This document shows positions 1 to 12,829 of a DNA stretch of 60,000 bases, one piece after another (position 1 is the first letter of the stretch; every line of letters starts with the position of its first letter). Location: the NCBI RefSeq assembly GCF_030272615.1, contig NC_081412.1, positions 481,504,872 to 481,564,871 of the forward strand. Direction: 5' to 3'. The DNA comes from Cryptomeria japonica (lineage: Eukaryota > Streptophyta > Pinopsida > Cupressales > Cupressaceae). The notes below the pieces were generated by a model that was not told the DNA's origin, did not search any database, and saw only the letters and a program-made list of their open reading frames with translations. The translations under genes and the position numbers were made by a program.

Positions 1-411
1 ATTAAATTCAATTTACCAGCATATAAGCGACGATTCTCAAAAGTCTCTCTTACAAATGAAAGGAGAAGGGGTTTATATAGAGTCTCAAAATGAAATGAAG
101 GGCCAAGATACATTTAAAGTCATGGGCCAAGATCATGCCAACATTGCCCTAATTAGGGTTTACATCAAAAAGGTGGAATCACAAAACTCGAGAAAGGAGG
201 TCCAATGAAATGTCGCCTAGTCGTCAAGCAGGATGTCTTCTAGAAGATTCCTTCCTCCATTCCTCTCTCTAGTTGCATATTTAATGAATTTGGACATAAC
301 TGAATTGAGCTCCTCCATTGTGACACTTGGCAATCTATCAAGCTGCAATTGGATCACATCCAAGGCATCTGACCAAGTAGTGAAAATGTTTTCCCAATCC
401 GGTGTAAGCTT
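1..411. other. Non-coding flank of the minus-strand repeat element
   Basis: No gene is supported here. It lies just downstream, on the minus strand, of the broken repeat-borne ORF that ends at 412 and is probably its 3' non-coding part. A TATA-like run (gtttatatagag) near 70-82 sits in a setting like an LTR promoter, but no LTR end can be fixed because the window starts here. Confidence 0.3.
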
Positions 412-3400
412 TCACAAGTTGTTGATGTGGATCATGAGGGAAACCAAATCGTTCGGCTGATTTTTTCTGATAGAATCCAACTCTTTGAAGTAAACAAACT
501 TCATCTTTTGCTTCAATCCTTCCAAATTCAAACTGCTAGAAGTGTGGACATCTTGTCCCAATAACTCTTCAATTGATGCGAGGATCTTTGGTTGTATCTC
601 TTGGATTGATCCTTCCATCTCTGCACACTCATCCTTTGCGTGATCAAATACTAACTTCTTTATAGCCAATGAACAATACCATCCATGGAAATCATAAACA
701 TTTCCCTCTTGAATAACTCCCTCCTGGATCAATGTAGATGAGGAATCCGCTTCAACACTTTGAGGCGAGGAATAGTCTTGTCTTGCACTGGCTAGAACTC
801 TTCCCATACTCCTTTTAAGTATTGTATTTTGCTTATGAGCAGTGCTGTTCTATCAAAGGCTTGGACAAACTAGACTAGGAAGTCACCTGCTTGCTTTGAA
901 ATATCTTGTATCCATCTTCCAACCTCTTGGTATGTATTCCATGAGCAATAGCAATAGGTGAAACACATGTAGGATCCTCGTGCCTTAGGGGATTCAACCC
1001 TTCAATATGCTCCTCGAGTCTCTTGTTTTCCATCTCTAGCATTTCTTTCTTCTCTTCAACTCTTTTCAATCGCGCCTCAATTACCTTGGTGGTATCATTC
1101 AACTCTTGAAACTCTTGCTGCTTTGTAGTAGGTCCAAGGTCAATTGAAGTAATCTGATAGTCCATAGGAGTGATCACATCTCCAAACGTATCAATAGTTG
1201 GGACAGCCACTTGCATAATGTGTGTTCCTAAATCATCTCTAGTAATCTTGGAGAACTTCTTCGCCGCCTTCTCTTTAGCCTTACCAATCTAGGCTAAGAA
1301 GTCATCAATATCTTCAAAGGGCTGCGCCTCTATAACTTTCTTCTTTTCCATACTGCTCATCAACCAATCAATAATCGTAGAGAATTCCATCCCATCTTCG
1401 AGTTGTTGATCATCATCAAGTCCTCTCAAGGCTGAAATAACCTCTTCCTCAACTCTCTTCTTACTCAAATCCACCACATCATCACCCAAATGGACCTCAA
1501 GTTGAATGGTAGGAGATCCTGGTTGCTGTTCTTCATCTTCATGTGGTGTCGATTGTGCTAATGCATGTTCATCTTGATCATTCTTCGGTAGGATCTCCAT
1601 ATTGGAAGCTTGCTCGAATTTATTGTCTTTTCTTGGCATATCATTCTCCCTAACGAAGGAGGAGCTCATGGTGAATTGAGGAGTGCTAGATTTATGCTTC
1701 TTGTGTTTGTATTCCTAACTGACAATCTCCTTACCCTTTGCTTGTGTTCCACCAAGCACACCTTTTCTTCTTTTAGGAGCCCGACTCTCCTCATCATTAT
1801 TTGTCCTTACATTACTTATCGTTCTTTCATTATCATTGAGGGAGGACTCCTCACTCCTCATTCTCATATAGGTCAAGGTGGTATTTTCCCTCCTTATCTC
1901 ATTTATATGCTTGTCTAGCCATTCCTTGGAGCAATCATTTACTTCACTCATCAAAATACTCAAATCTACCAACTCAGGTTGTGACCAATTAGGTGATGGA
2001 ACGGGCTTGTCCTTCTCCTTTGCATATTGAGGATGAATATGATTCCCATCATCCTTCACTTGATTAGGAATCAAGAAGAAGTTACACTGCCTCATAAAGT
2101 CCACTGACATTCGAGACCACATCTCTCTTCTAACTCCAAGCTCATATGTAAGATTTGCCCAATAGTCCTCGATGTCAATCTTGTGTGTAAACTTTCCTCC
2201 TTTAGCTGTTGAGATTCTTTGAAATGGATCAAAACAGTTCCCGGCTTTGTAAATTCCAAGATGGAAGAATTCTAGTTCTTCGTTAACTATTTCTGTTGCT
2301 GCTGCTGCGGTGGGGGATATCTCCATCATCTTCTCAAGCATAGGAAAAGTAATACCTTGCCTATGCTTCCCTTTCTGATTGCAATCAAACTCTGATTGTT
2401 GCCTCACTACCTCAAGTAACACCATCTTGTCGGTCGGATACCTAGGAAGCTTGTATGGTTTAGAAGTGAATCCTTGAATCCTTAGGTACATGAAGGTATG
2501 AAACTGATTATACCATGATCCATACTTCTCTACTAATGACTTTGCCTCCTTGGACAATCGCCTATGTAATCCACCTTGTAGCAATCGTGTGATGTACATG
2601 GCGAATGTATCATTCACCCTTCTATATTGTTCCTTCTCATGTAGGTGGAGTTGTGGATAACAATCATGCACCTTGTATTGTCCTGGCCTGTTTCTAACTT
2701 CGCCTCTGCATATCAATCCTTTGTATACAATTTGCCTTGCTAGCATGTAGACTAGGTAGGAAGTCATGTAGAAAGTCTTTGCTCTCTCCAAACTTCTCAA
2801 TTAGATGTCTAGGTTGTCGCTTATAATCTTCGCCTAGTTGATCATCACTATTCCATCCAATATCTCCTCAATGAAATAGAATATCCATGTTTCAAATAGA
2901 GCTCCTTGAGGTGCTCCCATGATCCCGTTGAGTAGAAATATCAAGTGGCTAAACTCCTCTTTGAAGTCTAAGCATATGAGTCGCTTAGGTAACTTGGAGT
3001 GGTGATGCCTTGCCTCAAGGAACCACTCATTATTGACGAGTGTTATACATGCCTCAGATCTTTTCTCGAATATAGCCTGAGCATCCTCTTTGGTTCTTGT
3101 TTGCATGTCCTAGTATCTAGGAATTCCAAATGCCTCTCTTATTGACTCCTCGGCTAGGTATGCAAGCACCAATCCCTTAGTTGTTTTGATTGTTATGGAT
3201 TGTGGATTGTAGTGCCTTGCACACTCAACCATAAGCTCATTGCATTGTATCGATGGTGGGAAGCTAGCAGCATGGTAGATTCCAGTCTTCATGATGTTGA
3301 CCGCCAAGGGAGAGCGTAACTGGTTCTTCGTTCCATACATCCTCTGCTTCATCCTCTTCCTATCCATGTACTCCATGTTAGTATCTCGAACTTTTTTCTG

Positions 3401-3487
3401 CTTGGAAGATATCTGCGACTCTAAATAGTATCCTTCAAGCACATTCTTCAATTGAGACTTTCTTGCAGCTATCCCCGCCTTTGACAT
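412..3487 (-). pseudogene. Repeat-borne protein of unknown function, broken by stops and a frameshift
   Basis: One long minus-strand reading frame of about 1,000 codons starts at the ATG at 3,487. It stays in one frame through in-frame stops at 3,110, 2,834, 2,801, 1,715 and 1,289, reaches a stop at 875 and continues in another frame from 807 to 412. The text across each stop reads on as protein (for example AKIISDNLDI then LRSLERAKTF), so this is one decayed gene. The N-terminal half is globular and basic. The middle has a KRRK-type basic patch near 1,740-1,790. The C-terminal third is acidic with a coiled-coil-like EEKKEMLEMENKRLEEH segment near 1,020-1,080. I recall similar proteins as abundant hypothetical ORFs in conifer repeats, but I cannot name a domain; a gag-like or retroelement-passenger role is a guess. 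No zinc knuckle, protease or polymerase motif is visible. Confidence 0.6.
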
Positions 3488-5640
3488 GCTACCTGTATGA
3501 AGCTAGAAGCCAATATCCTTATAAAATAACTTTAATGATTACTTTTCAGAATTGTTCTAAGTTCAACATTAAAATCAGAAATTCAACATTATGTAACACA
3601 AACTTTGAAAAATGTGAGGATCTTAATCAAAATCTGGAAAATTCCTGCTCAATAAACCTGATTTTCAGACTTAGGTTAAGTCTGATTTTGATGTCCAAGT
3701 CTAAATACACCCTTGAAAGGCTCAGAAAATGATATCTTTGAAATCAATATGCTGTTCGAGGTCTGATTTCTAAATGTAAATGTCTGAGAACACCTCTGCA
3801 AATTGTGTTTAGCTTCTGGAAATGATCATATTCATGGCACAAGTCATGTAGTTGAAGCGATCTACCCTCAATTAGCTAGAAATCATTACGTTTTTGCTTG
3901 AATCAATGGCTGGGAAGTAACGCTTTGCCTGGGAATGGTGGCTGGTAAAATGTCTCAGGTCTGGTAATGGTGTCTTTGACTAGCAATGGCACCTTCTTTG
4001 CTGTTACAAACTTCTCCAACGGTAGCACATTGATGCCTTAGGCATAAAATCACACCCTCCTAGCTATGGTGAACTTCAATCTCCCTTCTTCAAGCTTTGC
4101 GGGCACTGAATCAATCACTTAATGATATTATAATGGTCGCTGGCATGGGGTTCTTATTCATCCTTTCACCTTAACTTTCCACCACACAATGAATGTGGGA
4201 TAAAAAAACACATTACATCCGCAGGTGGAAAATCACCATGCATTGGGACAATTAAATTTAACTTTATTTTCATCTTTGGTTGTCCACCAAATGCAATGGT
4301 GAAAAATTGATCCCTATTGGGAATGATTTGTCCCCGAATTCTTTATGTAATGTGGATTTCCAACCCTTGGTGGGAAATCAATCTTCATTTGGACATCAAA
4401 ATTCATCATTAATTTGCTTTCCTCTACATTTTTTCCTCTAAGTGGAAATTCACCTTTCATCCAGACTGATTATTCTTTGAAAAATCCTCACAAAATTAGT
4501 CATATACCTCATGGTGGAAAATTGATGTCCATCAAGACACATAAACTTCATCATATCTTAGCATTTTGACCCCAAGTGGAGAATTGACCTCCATCAAGAC
4601 ACACCGTTCATGTTCTTTTGCATCACTTAGTCACTTTTCCTCTCAAGTGGAAAACATGGGTCATTGGGACTCACTTTTCCTTATGCATTTTTACTCTTGT
4701 AGGCCTGGTGGAAAAACAAGATTCATCGGGACTCGTATTTGTCTTGAGTGGAAATTTCTGAGTCATTGGGACTTTCCACAAAATCACTTGCAAACCCAGT
4801 CCTGGAGTGGAAATTCAACCTCTATCAGGGCTTTCATCATTTTCATCTTTATTGCTCAGTGGAAACATGCCTCCCATCGGGACTTTTGGTTTTATGACTT
4901 AATTGCTTGGGTGAAAAATGTTTTGCATCGAGATTGAGTTGAGTTTCATATTCTAAAAGTCCATACTTACCCATTTCATCAATTTATGCAGTGGAAATTC
5001 TATTTCCATCGGGACTTTTAACATTTTCTCAAAATTGGAGAGGTGGAAAATAGAAGTCCATCAGGACTTTGTGCATTTTTGACTTATTTTACCTCCTAGG
5101 AGTGGAAAAATGACTTCTATAGGGACTTTTAACACTTTAGCACAAAATTCACACCAATTTGTAACATTTTCATCATTTCTTGCTCACATTTTAAGGCAAG
5201 TTGCAACTTCCATTTAGGATCATTTTGACATTTTAACATCTTTTCAACACTTTGATCCTATTGACATCAAAACCTAAAGAGTTGACATTATTTGCATCTT
5301 GGAGACCTCTTGACATGACCACATCTAAGGACGAGACTTGGACATTGAAGCTCAAAATTGTTGTTTGACTGCCAAAACCCTAAACGAACAAAACCAGAAA
5401 GCAGGAAAGAGAGGGTCCCTGTTTGCAATGGGGCGATGTGTGAAAAGGTTACAACATCTTGTAGGGGTTTGGGGGCCATGAGAGACCCTTGGGCACCCTT
5501 GAGATGGTCAATGGACATTTGGGAGTCCTCTAGACGTCCAGGCATCCCACTGAAGGTGGCAGTGCAGCAAGGGGAGTTTCCCTCAAGCTCCTGGATCCTA
5601 GAAACACAGTGATTTTGTTGAGGGGAGGCATGTCCCTGTG
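3488..5640 (-). repeat. Leader region with a degenerate GTGGAAA...CATCGGGACTTTT repeat
   Basis: No gene is supported. From about 4,190 to 5,140 a diverged motif recurs at least twelve times at irregular 40-90 bp spacing. On the plus strand it reads GTGGAAA, then 8-15 variable bases, then CATCGGGACTTTT (for example near 4,710-4,740, 4,750-4,775, 4,990-5,020, 5,040-5,070 and 5,100-5,130). It lies just upstream, in the minus sense, of the broken ORF at 412-3,487, so it is probably the leader or LTR part of that repeat. 5,280-5,600 is more GC-rich and unrelated to the motif. Confidence 0.55.
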
Positions 5641-6990
5641 GTTCAATGACTAAATATCATTACTTTCTATTAGTTAGTGTTAGCCAATACTAAGAAAGTG
5701 AAAGATTGCAGTATGCAGTTACTTGTGTACGCATCTTGCTTGAGTGGAAGTTTGGAAACTTAAATTAGAATTTATCATGGTTATAAAGTATTTGTTGGTA
5801 ATTTTCCTATGCTTGGACTACATCCATGATTTGTGTTAAGAAAGCTTACATTGTGGTTTGTCTTCTCCAAGCAGTGCATCTGTGCCTGCTGCGTGGAACT
5901 CTCTATCTCTTGCACAGTAATAAGGGTAAAATACATGAGCATCTGTCTTTTTTCTCATTTTTCCAATGACTTATTCTACCAAGCTGGTAGAAGGTTTTTA
6001 TCATTTTACATCTCCAAAAGTATCATATACCTTCCAAGCATAGAGCTGTTAATGCAATTTCAAAAGTTTGTCTTGTTTCTCTGCAATTTGTCTGATTCCT
6101 ATCAATTGCCCTTATATTCTAACATAGCATCACTGAAGGTGTCTTAATACCTTTAAAGTGTAATAATGTTAACACATTTTCAAAGATTACTCTATTTCTC
6201 TATGAGGTTTTCTTATTCTTATCAATGGCCCCAATGATATCCTTTCTGCAGGTTTTAATGTAGGGACCTATTATGGCTTCTAAATCCTTAAAGGATCCTT
6301 CGAAAATTGCACTTGGTGAATTATTTGGAAACTCCTAGAATGTTGGAACAAACACCCCTCTAAGAAGAGGGATTGCCATTTGTCTGCTCTGCATCAAGCA
6401 ATCATCAATTACTTCTTTTGTTCCAGTATAGAGCACTCAACTGGGCATAGAAATTTTTGTAATTGTTATGATCTAGATTTGAACTACTAGCTTAATGGAT
6501 AAAGACCAAGTTCTAGGAAAATGGCTTTTGGAACCACTCAAATAAGGCCTTGATTGTATGCCCCTTTGATATTCTTTGAATTATTTTTGTTAAAGTGGAA
6601 GAGAAGGTAGAAGTCCCCGAGATACCTAGTTTTTTAGGCAATGCTGAGTTATCCACCCTAGCTTACTTCGCCTATATTGATAAAACACCCACTTCTCAAA
6701 TTAGACCAAAATCTTTATGTTATTGAAAATTTAACGGAAAAGTTAATATCTGTTTTAAAAAGAGTGTTTCTAGTAGCATTATGACATATCCACAGACTTT
6801 GTTGGGATGGACATAAGCATTAAGGAAAGCTTAGAAATTTATATTACACCATGGTATATATACTTGGTAACAAGAACAAGCATTAAGGTGGGGTATTAGT
6901 AAACAGGTTTAAGTAATATCTGTTTAAACTCTTAACTGCTTCTGTATCAACAAGTTTGCTGTTAACTTTGCTCTATTGGCCAATCTTTAG
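5641..6990. other. No recognisable feature
   Basis: AT-rich sequence with only short open frames (the longest near 5,833-6,147, with no recognisable similarity). I see no splice-bounded coding pattern and no repeat structure. Confidence 0.4.
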
Positions 6991-6994
6991 GGAG

Positions 6995-7330
6995 TTTATA
7001 AGTCCTAGCCTTCTACTTTTCGAGATCAGGAGGCTGGAGCCTCTCACTCAAGAGATTGGTGTCTCTTACTGAGTTGGTGCTCAGTGGAGGGGTTTGGTGT
7101 CTCCAGTGGGTTGGTGCCTCTGAAGATTGTAAGAAGCTTCCTATATAAGCTGTATTTTGTTGTGGTTTTCTCTTGCGAGAGTTTCTACGCAAGTTGTGGT
7201 TTAAGTAAATGGTGAATGTGACTGAGCTCTAAAACAGTATTCTTCCTCAAGACTATAATTCTGTTTTTCTTACATAGCGAACTAACTGCATTATATTGAC
7301 CCTTCATTGTTTGCATGTGAACTGCTCTAA
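6995..7330 (+). repeat. Copia-type LTR fragment (R/U5 part)
   Basis: This stretch matches the second half of the intact LTR at 21,374-22,469. Both share, in order, the 'ccttctactttgcgagat' region, 'ctctcactcaagagattggt', 'tggtgctcagtggagggg', 'gggttggtgcctc' and an alternating 'ttctcttgcgagagtttc' segment. The first half of that LTR is not recognisable upstream, so this is a truncated relative rather than a clear 5' LTR of Copia A. Confidence 0.5.
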
Positions 7331-7353
7331 CACTTGAGAGGGCTTCATGACAG

Positions 7354-8711
7354 CTAATCTGCTATGATCTTTGTCTTGCTTTGCATTACATTGATCCTGT
7401 CAATCAAACATAAAATCTTTCTAACAACCTTGTCTTCTCCAAGGGGCTTAAAGATAAACCTATGATCATCTCCCCCTAAGCTCATGGATTTCTTTATGCA
7501 TTTATAAAAGTCTCTTTTGCAGCATGCACAAGATTCAATTCTTTCTCCTCTTTTTCTTGCTTTCTTTTCCAAACCTTCTTAGTGCCTGTCTTCTTATGAT
7601 AATTAAAAAATTCATCTAGAGTACTCCTACAAAATTGTGCTTTATGCCCAAACCTATGACATCTATAGCAACAGATCTTGTAATCAATAGGAGGAACAAA
7701 AGTGTTATGGCATCTTGACCATCAAAAAACATCATTTACTACTTGCATCCTACAAAAACTTGCTGTATGACCTAGATGTTTACATTTATAACATTGAATC
7801 TTGCTTCTTCCAGTTGACCAGTCATGAGAATGTTTATTCCAATCGTTTTTTCTTGCATACATCCTACATTTCTTGCTCTATGACCAAATTTATGACAAAC
7901 ATAGCAGTAACTGAGAATAGTTATACCTCATTGAGCAATGTTGTCTAGTAGATGAAGACTATGTTAACCGGTTGTTTCTTCTTCCAACTCTGTTGACACC
8001 TTTGTGTTGTCTTCTATTAGCCACATTGTTTTCTGTTTCAGGAGCAGTAGCATGATAGTTCAGGTCTCTTTTTCTTTGTGTTTATCTAACCTTGAAGCTC
8101 TATCCTTTCTCATTTGCAGATACAAAAACTATTTCATTTTCTGACTCTTTTCCACTTTAGGAGGTTTGCCCTAACTCATATCATAAACCAAGTTGATCTT
8201 CGTGACTTTTTTGACTACTCAACAAATTATTTAACGCATTTGTCCTTTTCACAAATTTTTTCATCTTGATATTTTTAAAACCTTTTCTTAATGCTACTAC
8301 TTTTCCTTCAAGCTTTTGGCACTCACCTGTGTTAATTTCCAATTCTGATTTTGTTACTTATATCATTTTCGCATTTTCCTCAACTTGTAATGTCAGATTT
8401 TGACATAATTCTATTGTGCTTTTTGCTTTCAGGCTGGTTTCTTCTTCCATTTTCTGTGATTCTGCAAGTTGAACCTTGATTTTCTGGTTTTCTCTTTTAA
8501 GGTCCCTAATCACATCAAGAGCAGCAACAAGCTCTTCTTCCAAATCAACTTCACACTCATCACCTTCATTTTCCTGTTCACATTTACTCAGAGTCTGAAC
8601 TTGTTTTTCAACTACAGAACTGACTTCATTATCACTTTTAACATCACTTGGCAAAGACTTTTCTTGAGACAATACTTCACTAGACTTGACACTCTTGTGT
8701 TTCTTTTGCAT
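7354..8711 (-). pseudogene. Copia gag remnant with three zinc knuckles
   Basis: Minus-strand gag region just downstream of a primer-binding site (8,772-8,785) and LTR (from 8,786). The open part 8,711-8,358 encodes an acidic coiled-coil stretch (LEEELVAALDVIRDLKREN). Further on are three CCHC zinc knuckles about 115 bp apart. The one at about 7,905-7,860 (CYVCHKFGHRARNV) has lost the last Cys; those at about 7,793-7,748 (CYKCKHLGHTASFC) and 7,676-7,632 (CYRCHRFGHKAQFC) keep CX2CX4HX4C. They bind nucleic acid in retrotransposon nucleocapsid. A short basic and Cys-containing stretch follows (7,572-7,354). Frames change between pieces and stops intervene. Protease and pol are absent, because sequence of plus-strand LTR type begins at about 7,330. 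Confidence 0.7.
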
Positions 8712-8771
8712 TTAGCCATGATGAGTACTCCACTACTAGGAATCCCCTAAGTCAGTTAGACAGGGTTTGTC

Positions 8772-8785
8772 TCTGATACCACTTG
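8772..8785 (-). promoter_or_regulatory. Primer-binding site, initiator tRNA-Met type
   Basis: On the minus strand this reads AGTGGTATCAGAG, the standard plant retrotransposon complement to the 3' end of initiator tRNA-Met. It directly abuts the LTR end (CTCCAACA in the minus sense) and fixes the orientation of the minus-strand element. Confidence 0.8.
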
Positions 8786-10200
8786 TTGGAGTACAATACC
8801 ACTAAGAGGGGGAGGGGGGGCGGGACGGGGCGGTGAATTAGTGGTATACTAATCCCAACTAGCCTTGAAGTAATTTTTCAAAACTCTGATGAGAACAAGC
8901 ATACTCAGAATCAGGAATATAGGGTAGATATTACTAACTTAAGATATCAACTCAAACAAGACTACCATGAGTATGAAGACCACTTCTATTCAACTGAGAT
9001 GAAGCATCGCATAAGCACACCATAACAACTTCTGCTGAATTGAAATAGGCATCACAACAACTAACACCGACAGAACAATATCAAAGGTGCAGCATCACAA
9101 TATTATGAGGCAATATATGACAAACGTAAGGCTTAAGAACAAAGATATTCACTTAACCATAATACAGAGATTAACTGTGATCTGATTGACGATAATGAAA
9201 ATGAGTAAGGAATATCATTACAAACAACGTGTATGATGGATATGTGCTTATGCAGATCAAATAAGCTTAGGACAACTTAAAACTGAATGACACATGATAA
9301 TCAAATCAACATAAAGATCAAGCACATCAAAGTAACAACTCATAACCCAAAAATTTGTCCTGAGTGGAAAACCCTCATGGGGAATAAAAACCACTCGAAA
9401 GTGCCTCACTGGCTTATTAGAAAAATGCCTCACTGGCAGAGTCTCACTGGCTACGATGTGTCCCACTGACATTTAAGTGTGCCTCACTGGCAATGGGAAC
9501 ATCACTGGTTACAAGTATATCTTGAAAGAATAAAAGACAGAGGGTTTCTCTGTTTCACTGCAGTTCATCACAACTTCCTTTATTAACACATTTTATGTTC
9601 TACAGATTTCATTAATTGAAACCTAGAAAACACAAAACATATTAATTTTGTTTCTTCACTGTTTTCTGCATATTACAAATCAGGTTTCAATGATCTGTTC
9701 AGCAGTAATCATTCTTAACAGAGTATAGGCCTCATATATGCATACATACCTTTCAAACCCAAAAAAACAGTGACAATGTCACATATTCATAAAGCAGGAA
9801 AAACCTTCATTATTTTCAATGGAAAACTGAAAACCCAACTGTTTCCATCAACTACCACTCGGTTTAGATAACTGTCGAGAAGAGCCACTGACATTGGCTA
9901 AACAAATTTTTTCTATTTTTTTTGCTTAAACGCATAAAAGAACCTTTTGGTAACAACAAAAGAACTTGATTTGTTTACCTTTAAGTAAAGTAGAAGAAGC
10001 AGATTAGAATCAGAACAATATTACCAGCAAACTGAATGTTATCCGGAGTATGATGCCAACACTTGCAACTGGTACTATCTACAAGCAACCGCCAAATTTC
10101 ATGTTCTCCGTTTGCAACTGTTCCTGGCTTCAAAAACCACCAAAGAAAACCATAAAAGACGCAGTCACAGCTGTATGTGCCCTAGCAAGTCTCGACTAGG
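8786..10200 (-). mobile_element. 5' LTR of the minus-strand Copia element (outer edge uncertain)
   Basis: The inner edge is exact: on the plus strand the LTR begins TGTTGGAGTACAATACC beside the primer-binding site. Close to the edge is a G-rich tract (8,807-8,842), as in related LTRs of this window. Between about 9,395 and 9,515 a GTGCCTCACTGGC-type short motif repeats five times with variations. The outer edge was not found; about 10.2 kb is an estimate from usual LTR length. Confidence 0.55.
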
Positions 10201-10776
10201 GTTTGAAGACCGAGCAAGCAAGGAGTAACAGAAATTCTTTTGAAACAATATGTCCTCAAAACCCTAAGTCATACAATCAAATTTGCCTTCAAAATATGTT
10301 CACAATGTCGAGAACCAAGGAAGTGTATTTTGATAGGATTCATTCAATGCCTTTTACAAATAATGCCTTAAGAATAAACCTTTCAAACTATGTAACATTC
10401 TCACAACACTGACCACATAATGGAGTGCTTTTTTGATGTGATTTTTGCTCATGCCCAAGATAATGATAATGTCTAAAGTAATAATAATGTCCAAGGTTAT
10501 GATAATGTCCAAAGTCAATGACCTCATGGATATCATAGAAAGTCAAGATCATCATTCTTCTATCCTTGTATTCACTTATCATTTGATAAATTAACCTTGT
10601 ATACATCAAGCCATTAACGTCTTTCTTTACCTTGTGTATAATAAGTGATCAATGTCTTATTAGTGAAAAGACAACAAGTCATCGATCCTTATTAGAAACA
10701 AGAGCACATAAAGTGTCAATGTTTTAAGATCACAAGGATATAATGTATCAAATGTAACAGTGTAACAATAGGATAG
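10201..10776. repeat. Short tandem repeat in otherwise unassigned sequence
   Basis: No gene is supported. Between about 10,454 and 10,520 a unit of roughly 18-22 bp (variants of ATAATGTCCAAGGTTATG) recurs four times. The adjacent minus-strand open frames are by-products of this low-complexity repeat. The start of Copia A must lie in or before this stretch, but no LTR was seen. Confidence 0.4.
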
Positions 10777-11347
10777 TTGTGATCCATGCTCCTAACAAAA
10801 GTAAGGATGAGTCAACTAAGGTTTGGAAAAAGAAGCAAGAAAAAGAAGAGAGAAGAGTCCATGTTTGTTCAAATAGCTCTACACACACAAAACAAAAGAG
10901 ACAGATGGTATGTTTATGGTGGTTGCTCAAGGCACATGACAAGTGACAAAAGTAAATTCACTACTCTTGAACATGCAAATGAAGGGACAACAAAATTTGG
11001 AGAGAACATTGAGAAAGATATAAATGGAAAAGGAACTCTTAGTCTGGACAATGGAAACACAAAAATTGGAAATATCCTATATGTTAATGGGTTGAAGCAA
11101 AATATCCCAAGTGTAAGTTAGTTGTGTGATCAAGGGCACACTAACACATTTCTTCCTAGAGGGTGTGAAATCAAGAAAGATAGAAAATTGATATTAGATG
11201 AATACAAAACATCCTATAATCTCTACACCCTCAATGAAATTAACAATCAAAGATGTTACATGGGGCAAGAAGACGAGAGTTGGTTATGGCATAGAAGATT
11301 GGAGCACTTAAATTTTGATAATCTTCTCAACATCAGCCATAAGGAAT

Positions 11348-11775
11348 TAGTGAGAAACATGCCAAAGATTTCAAAGCTTGCAAATATGACTTGTAAGCAA
11401 TGTCAACTCTGGAAGCAAACTAGAGCGAGTTTTAAATCAAAGGAACACTTGACATCGAAACTATTGGAGCTCATGCATACAAATCTCTGTGGTCCAACGA
11501 GAAAAAGAGCATGTAAGGAGAAAGTTATTTTTTCTATTAATTGATGGTTACTCGAGAAGCAAACTAGTGAGAGACATGCCAAAGATTTCAAAGCTTGCAA
11601 ATATGACTTGTAAGCAATGTCAACTCGGGAAGCAAACTAGAGCGAGTTTTAAATCAAATGAACACTTGACATTGAAACTATTGGAGCTCATGCATACAAA
11701 TCTTTGTGGTCCAGCTAGAACAAGAGCATGTAAGGAGAAAGTTATTTTTGCTATTAATTGATGGTTACTCTAGAA
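11348..11775 (+). repeat. 217-bp tandem duplication in the integrase region
   Basis: The segment starting TAGTGAGAAACATGCC at 11,348 recurs at 11,565 with an offset of 217 bp and few differences. It repeats the CKQCQLGKQTRASF zinc-binding part and the start of the integrase core. The copies differ by scattered substitutions, so the duplication is younger than the element but not new. Confidence 0.85.
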
Positions 11776-12829
11776 TTACTTGGGTTACCTTTTTGAAAGA
11801 AAAATGTGAAGCTTGTGATAAGTTTAAAGCATTCAAAGCATTATTAGAAGAGAATCAGGTTTGAGATCAAATGTCTTAGATCAAATAGAGGAGGAGAATT
11901 CAATTCTATTGAATTTGAAGATTTCTGCAAAAAGCATTGGATAAGAAGACAATGTCCAATTCAAGAACTCCATAGTAAAAAGGAGTTATAGAAAGAAAGA
12001 ACATAACAGTTCAATAAATGGCTAGGGCTATGTTAAATGAATCAAAGTTAGTTGATACTTTTTGGAGAGATGCGGTTCACACAACAATCTACATTTTGAA
12101 TCATGCACAAATCAAAGTGAGTGATAACAAAACACCATATGAGTTATGGAAAGGGAGACCGGCAATAGTTATGTAATTTAAATTTTTTGGAAGCACATGC
12201 TATACAAGGAGATATGAAGAAGATCTAGGGAAATTCAACACTAGATCTAATGAAGGACTAATTCTTGGCTATTCCACAAGAAGCAAAGCTTACAAATGCT
12301 AGAAGAAGAGGCTACATAAGATCATTGAAAGTGCAAATGTGAAAGTTAATGAAGCAAGACACTATGAAGAAGTTCAAGAAGATCTTCCTCAAACTGAGGA
12401 AGTTTGTAAAGAAGAAGAAGCAAAGGAGAAAATTGAGAAAGGGATGGGTGAGCAAGAAAACCCAAAGACATCATCAAGAGCACCACCTTAGACTCCATCT
12501 AAATTTGTTCAAAAAAATCATCTAGAAGACTTGATTGTTGGGTACAAAGATATATAGATTCAAACAAGGAGGAGATTTGCTAACACAACATAACATGCAC
12601 AATTTTGCTTACTTTCCAAAGCTGAACCAAAGAACTTTTCAGAAGCAAGTGAAGAGATGCACTGGATCAAGGCTATGGAGGAAGAATTGGATCAAATAGA
12701 GAATGAAACTTGGGAGCTTGTCGCAAGCCCTAAGGACAAGAACGTCATTGGAACCAAGTGGTATTTTCAAAACAAGCTAAATGAAGTTGGGGAAGTCACA
12801 AGGTACAAGGCAATACTTGTGTGCAAAGG

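Noticed and set aside
233-460. Plus-strand open frames over 233-1,918 (also 3,463-3,732)
   Set aside because: Mostly opposite-strand shadows of the minus-strand repeat ORF, or short frames in its flank.
4566-5612. Plus-strand open frames in the leader as genes
   Set aside because: They translate the degenerate motif array or GC-rich flank and show no protein family text.
6470-6530. A-box-like 'tagcttaatggataaag' suggesting a tRNA or SINE
   Set aside because: No matching B box at the right distance and no cloverleaf could be drawn.
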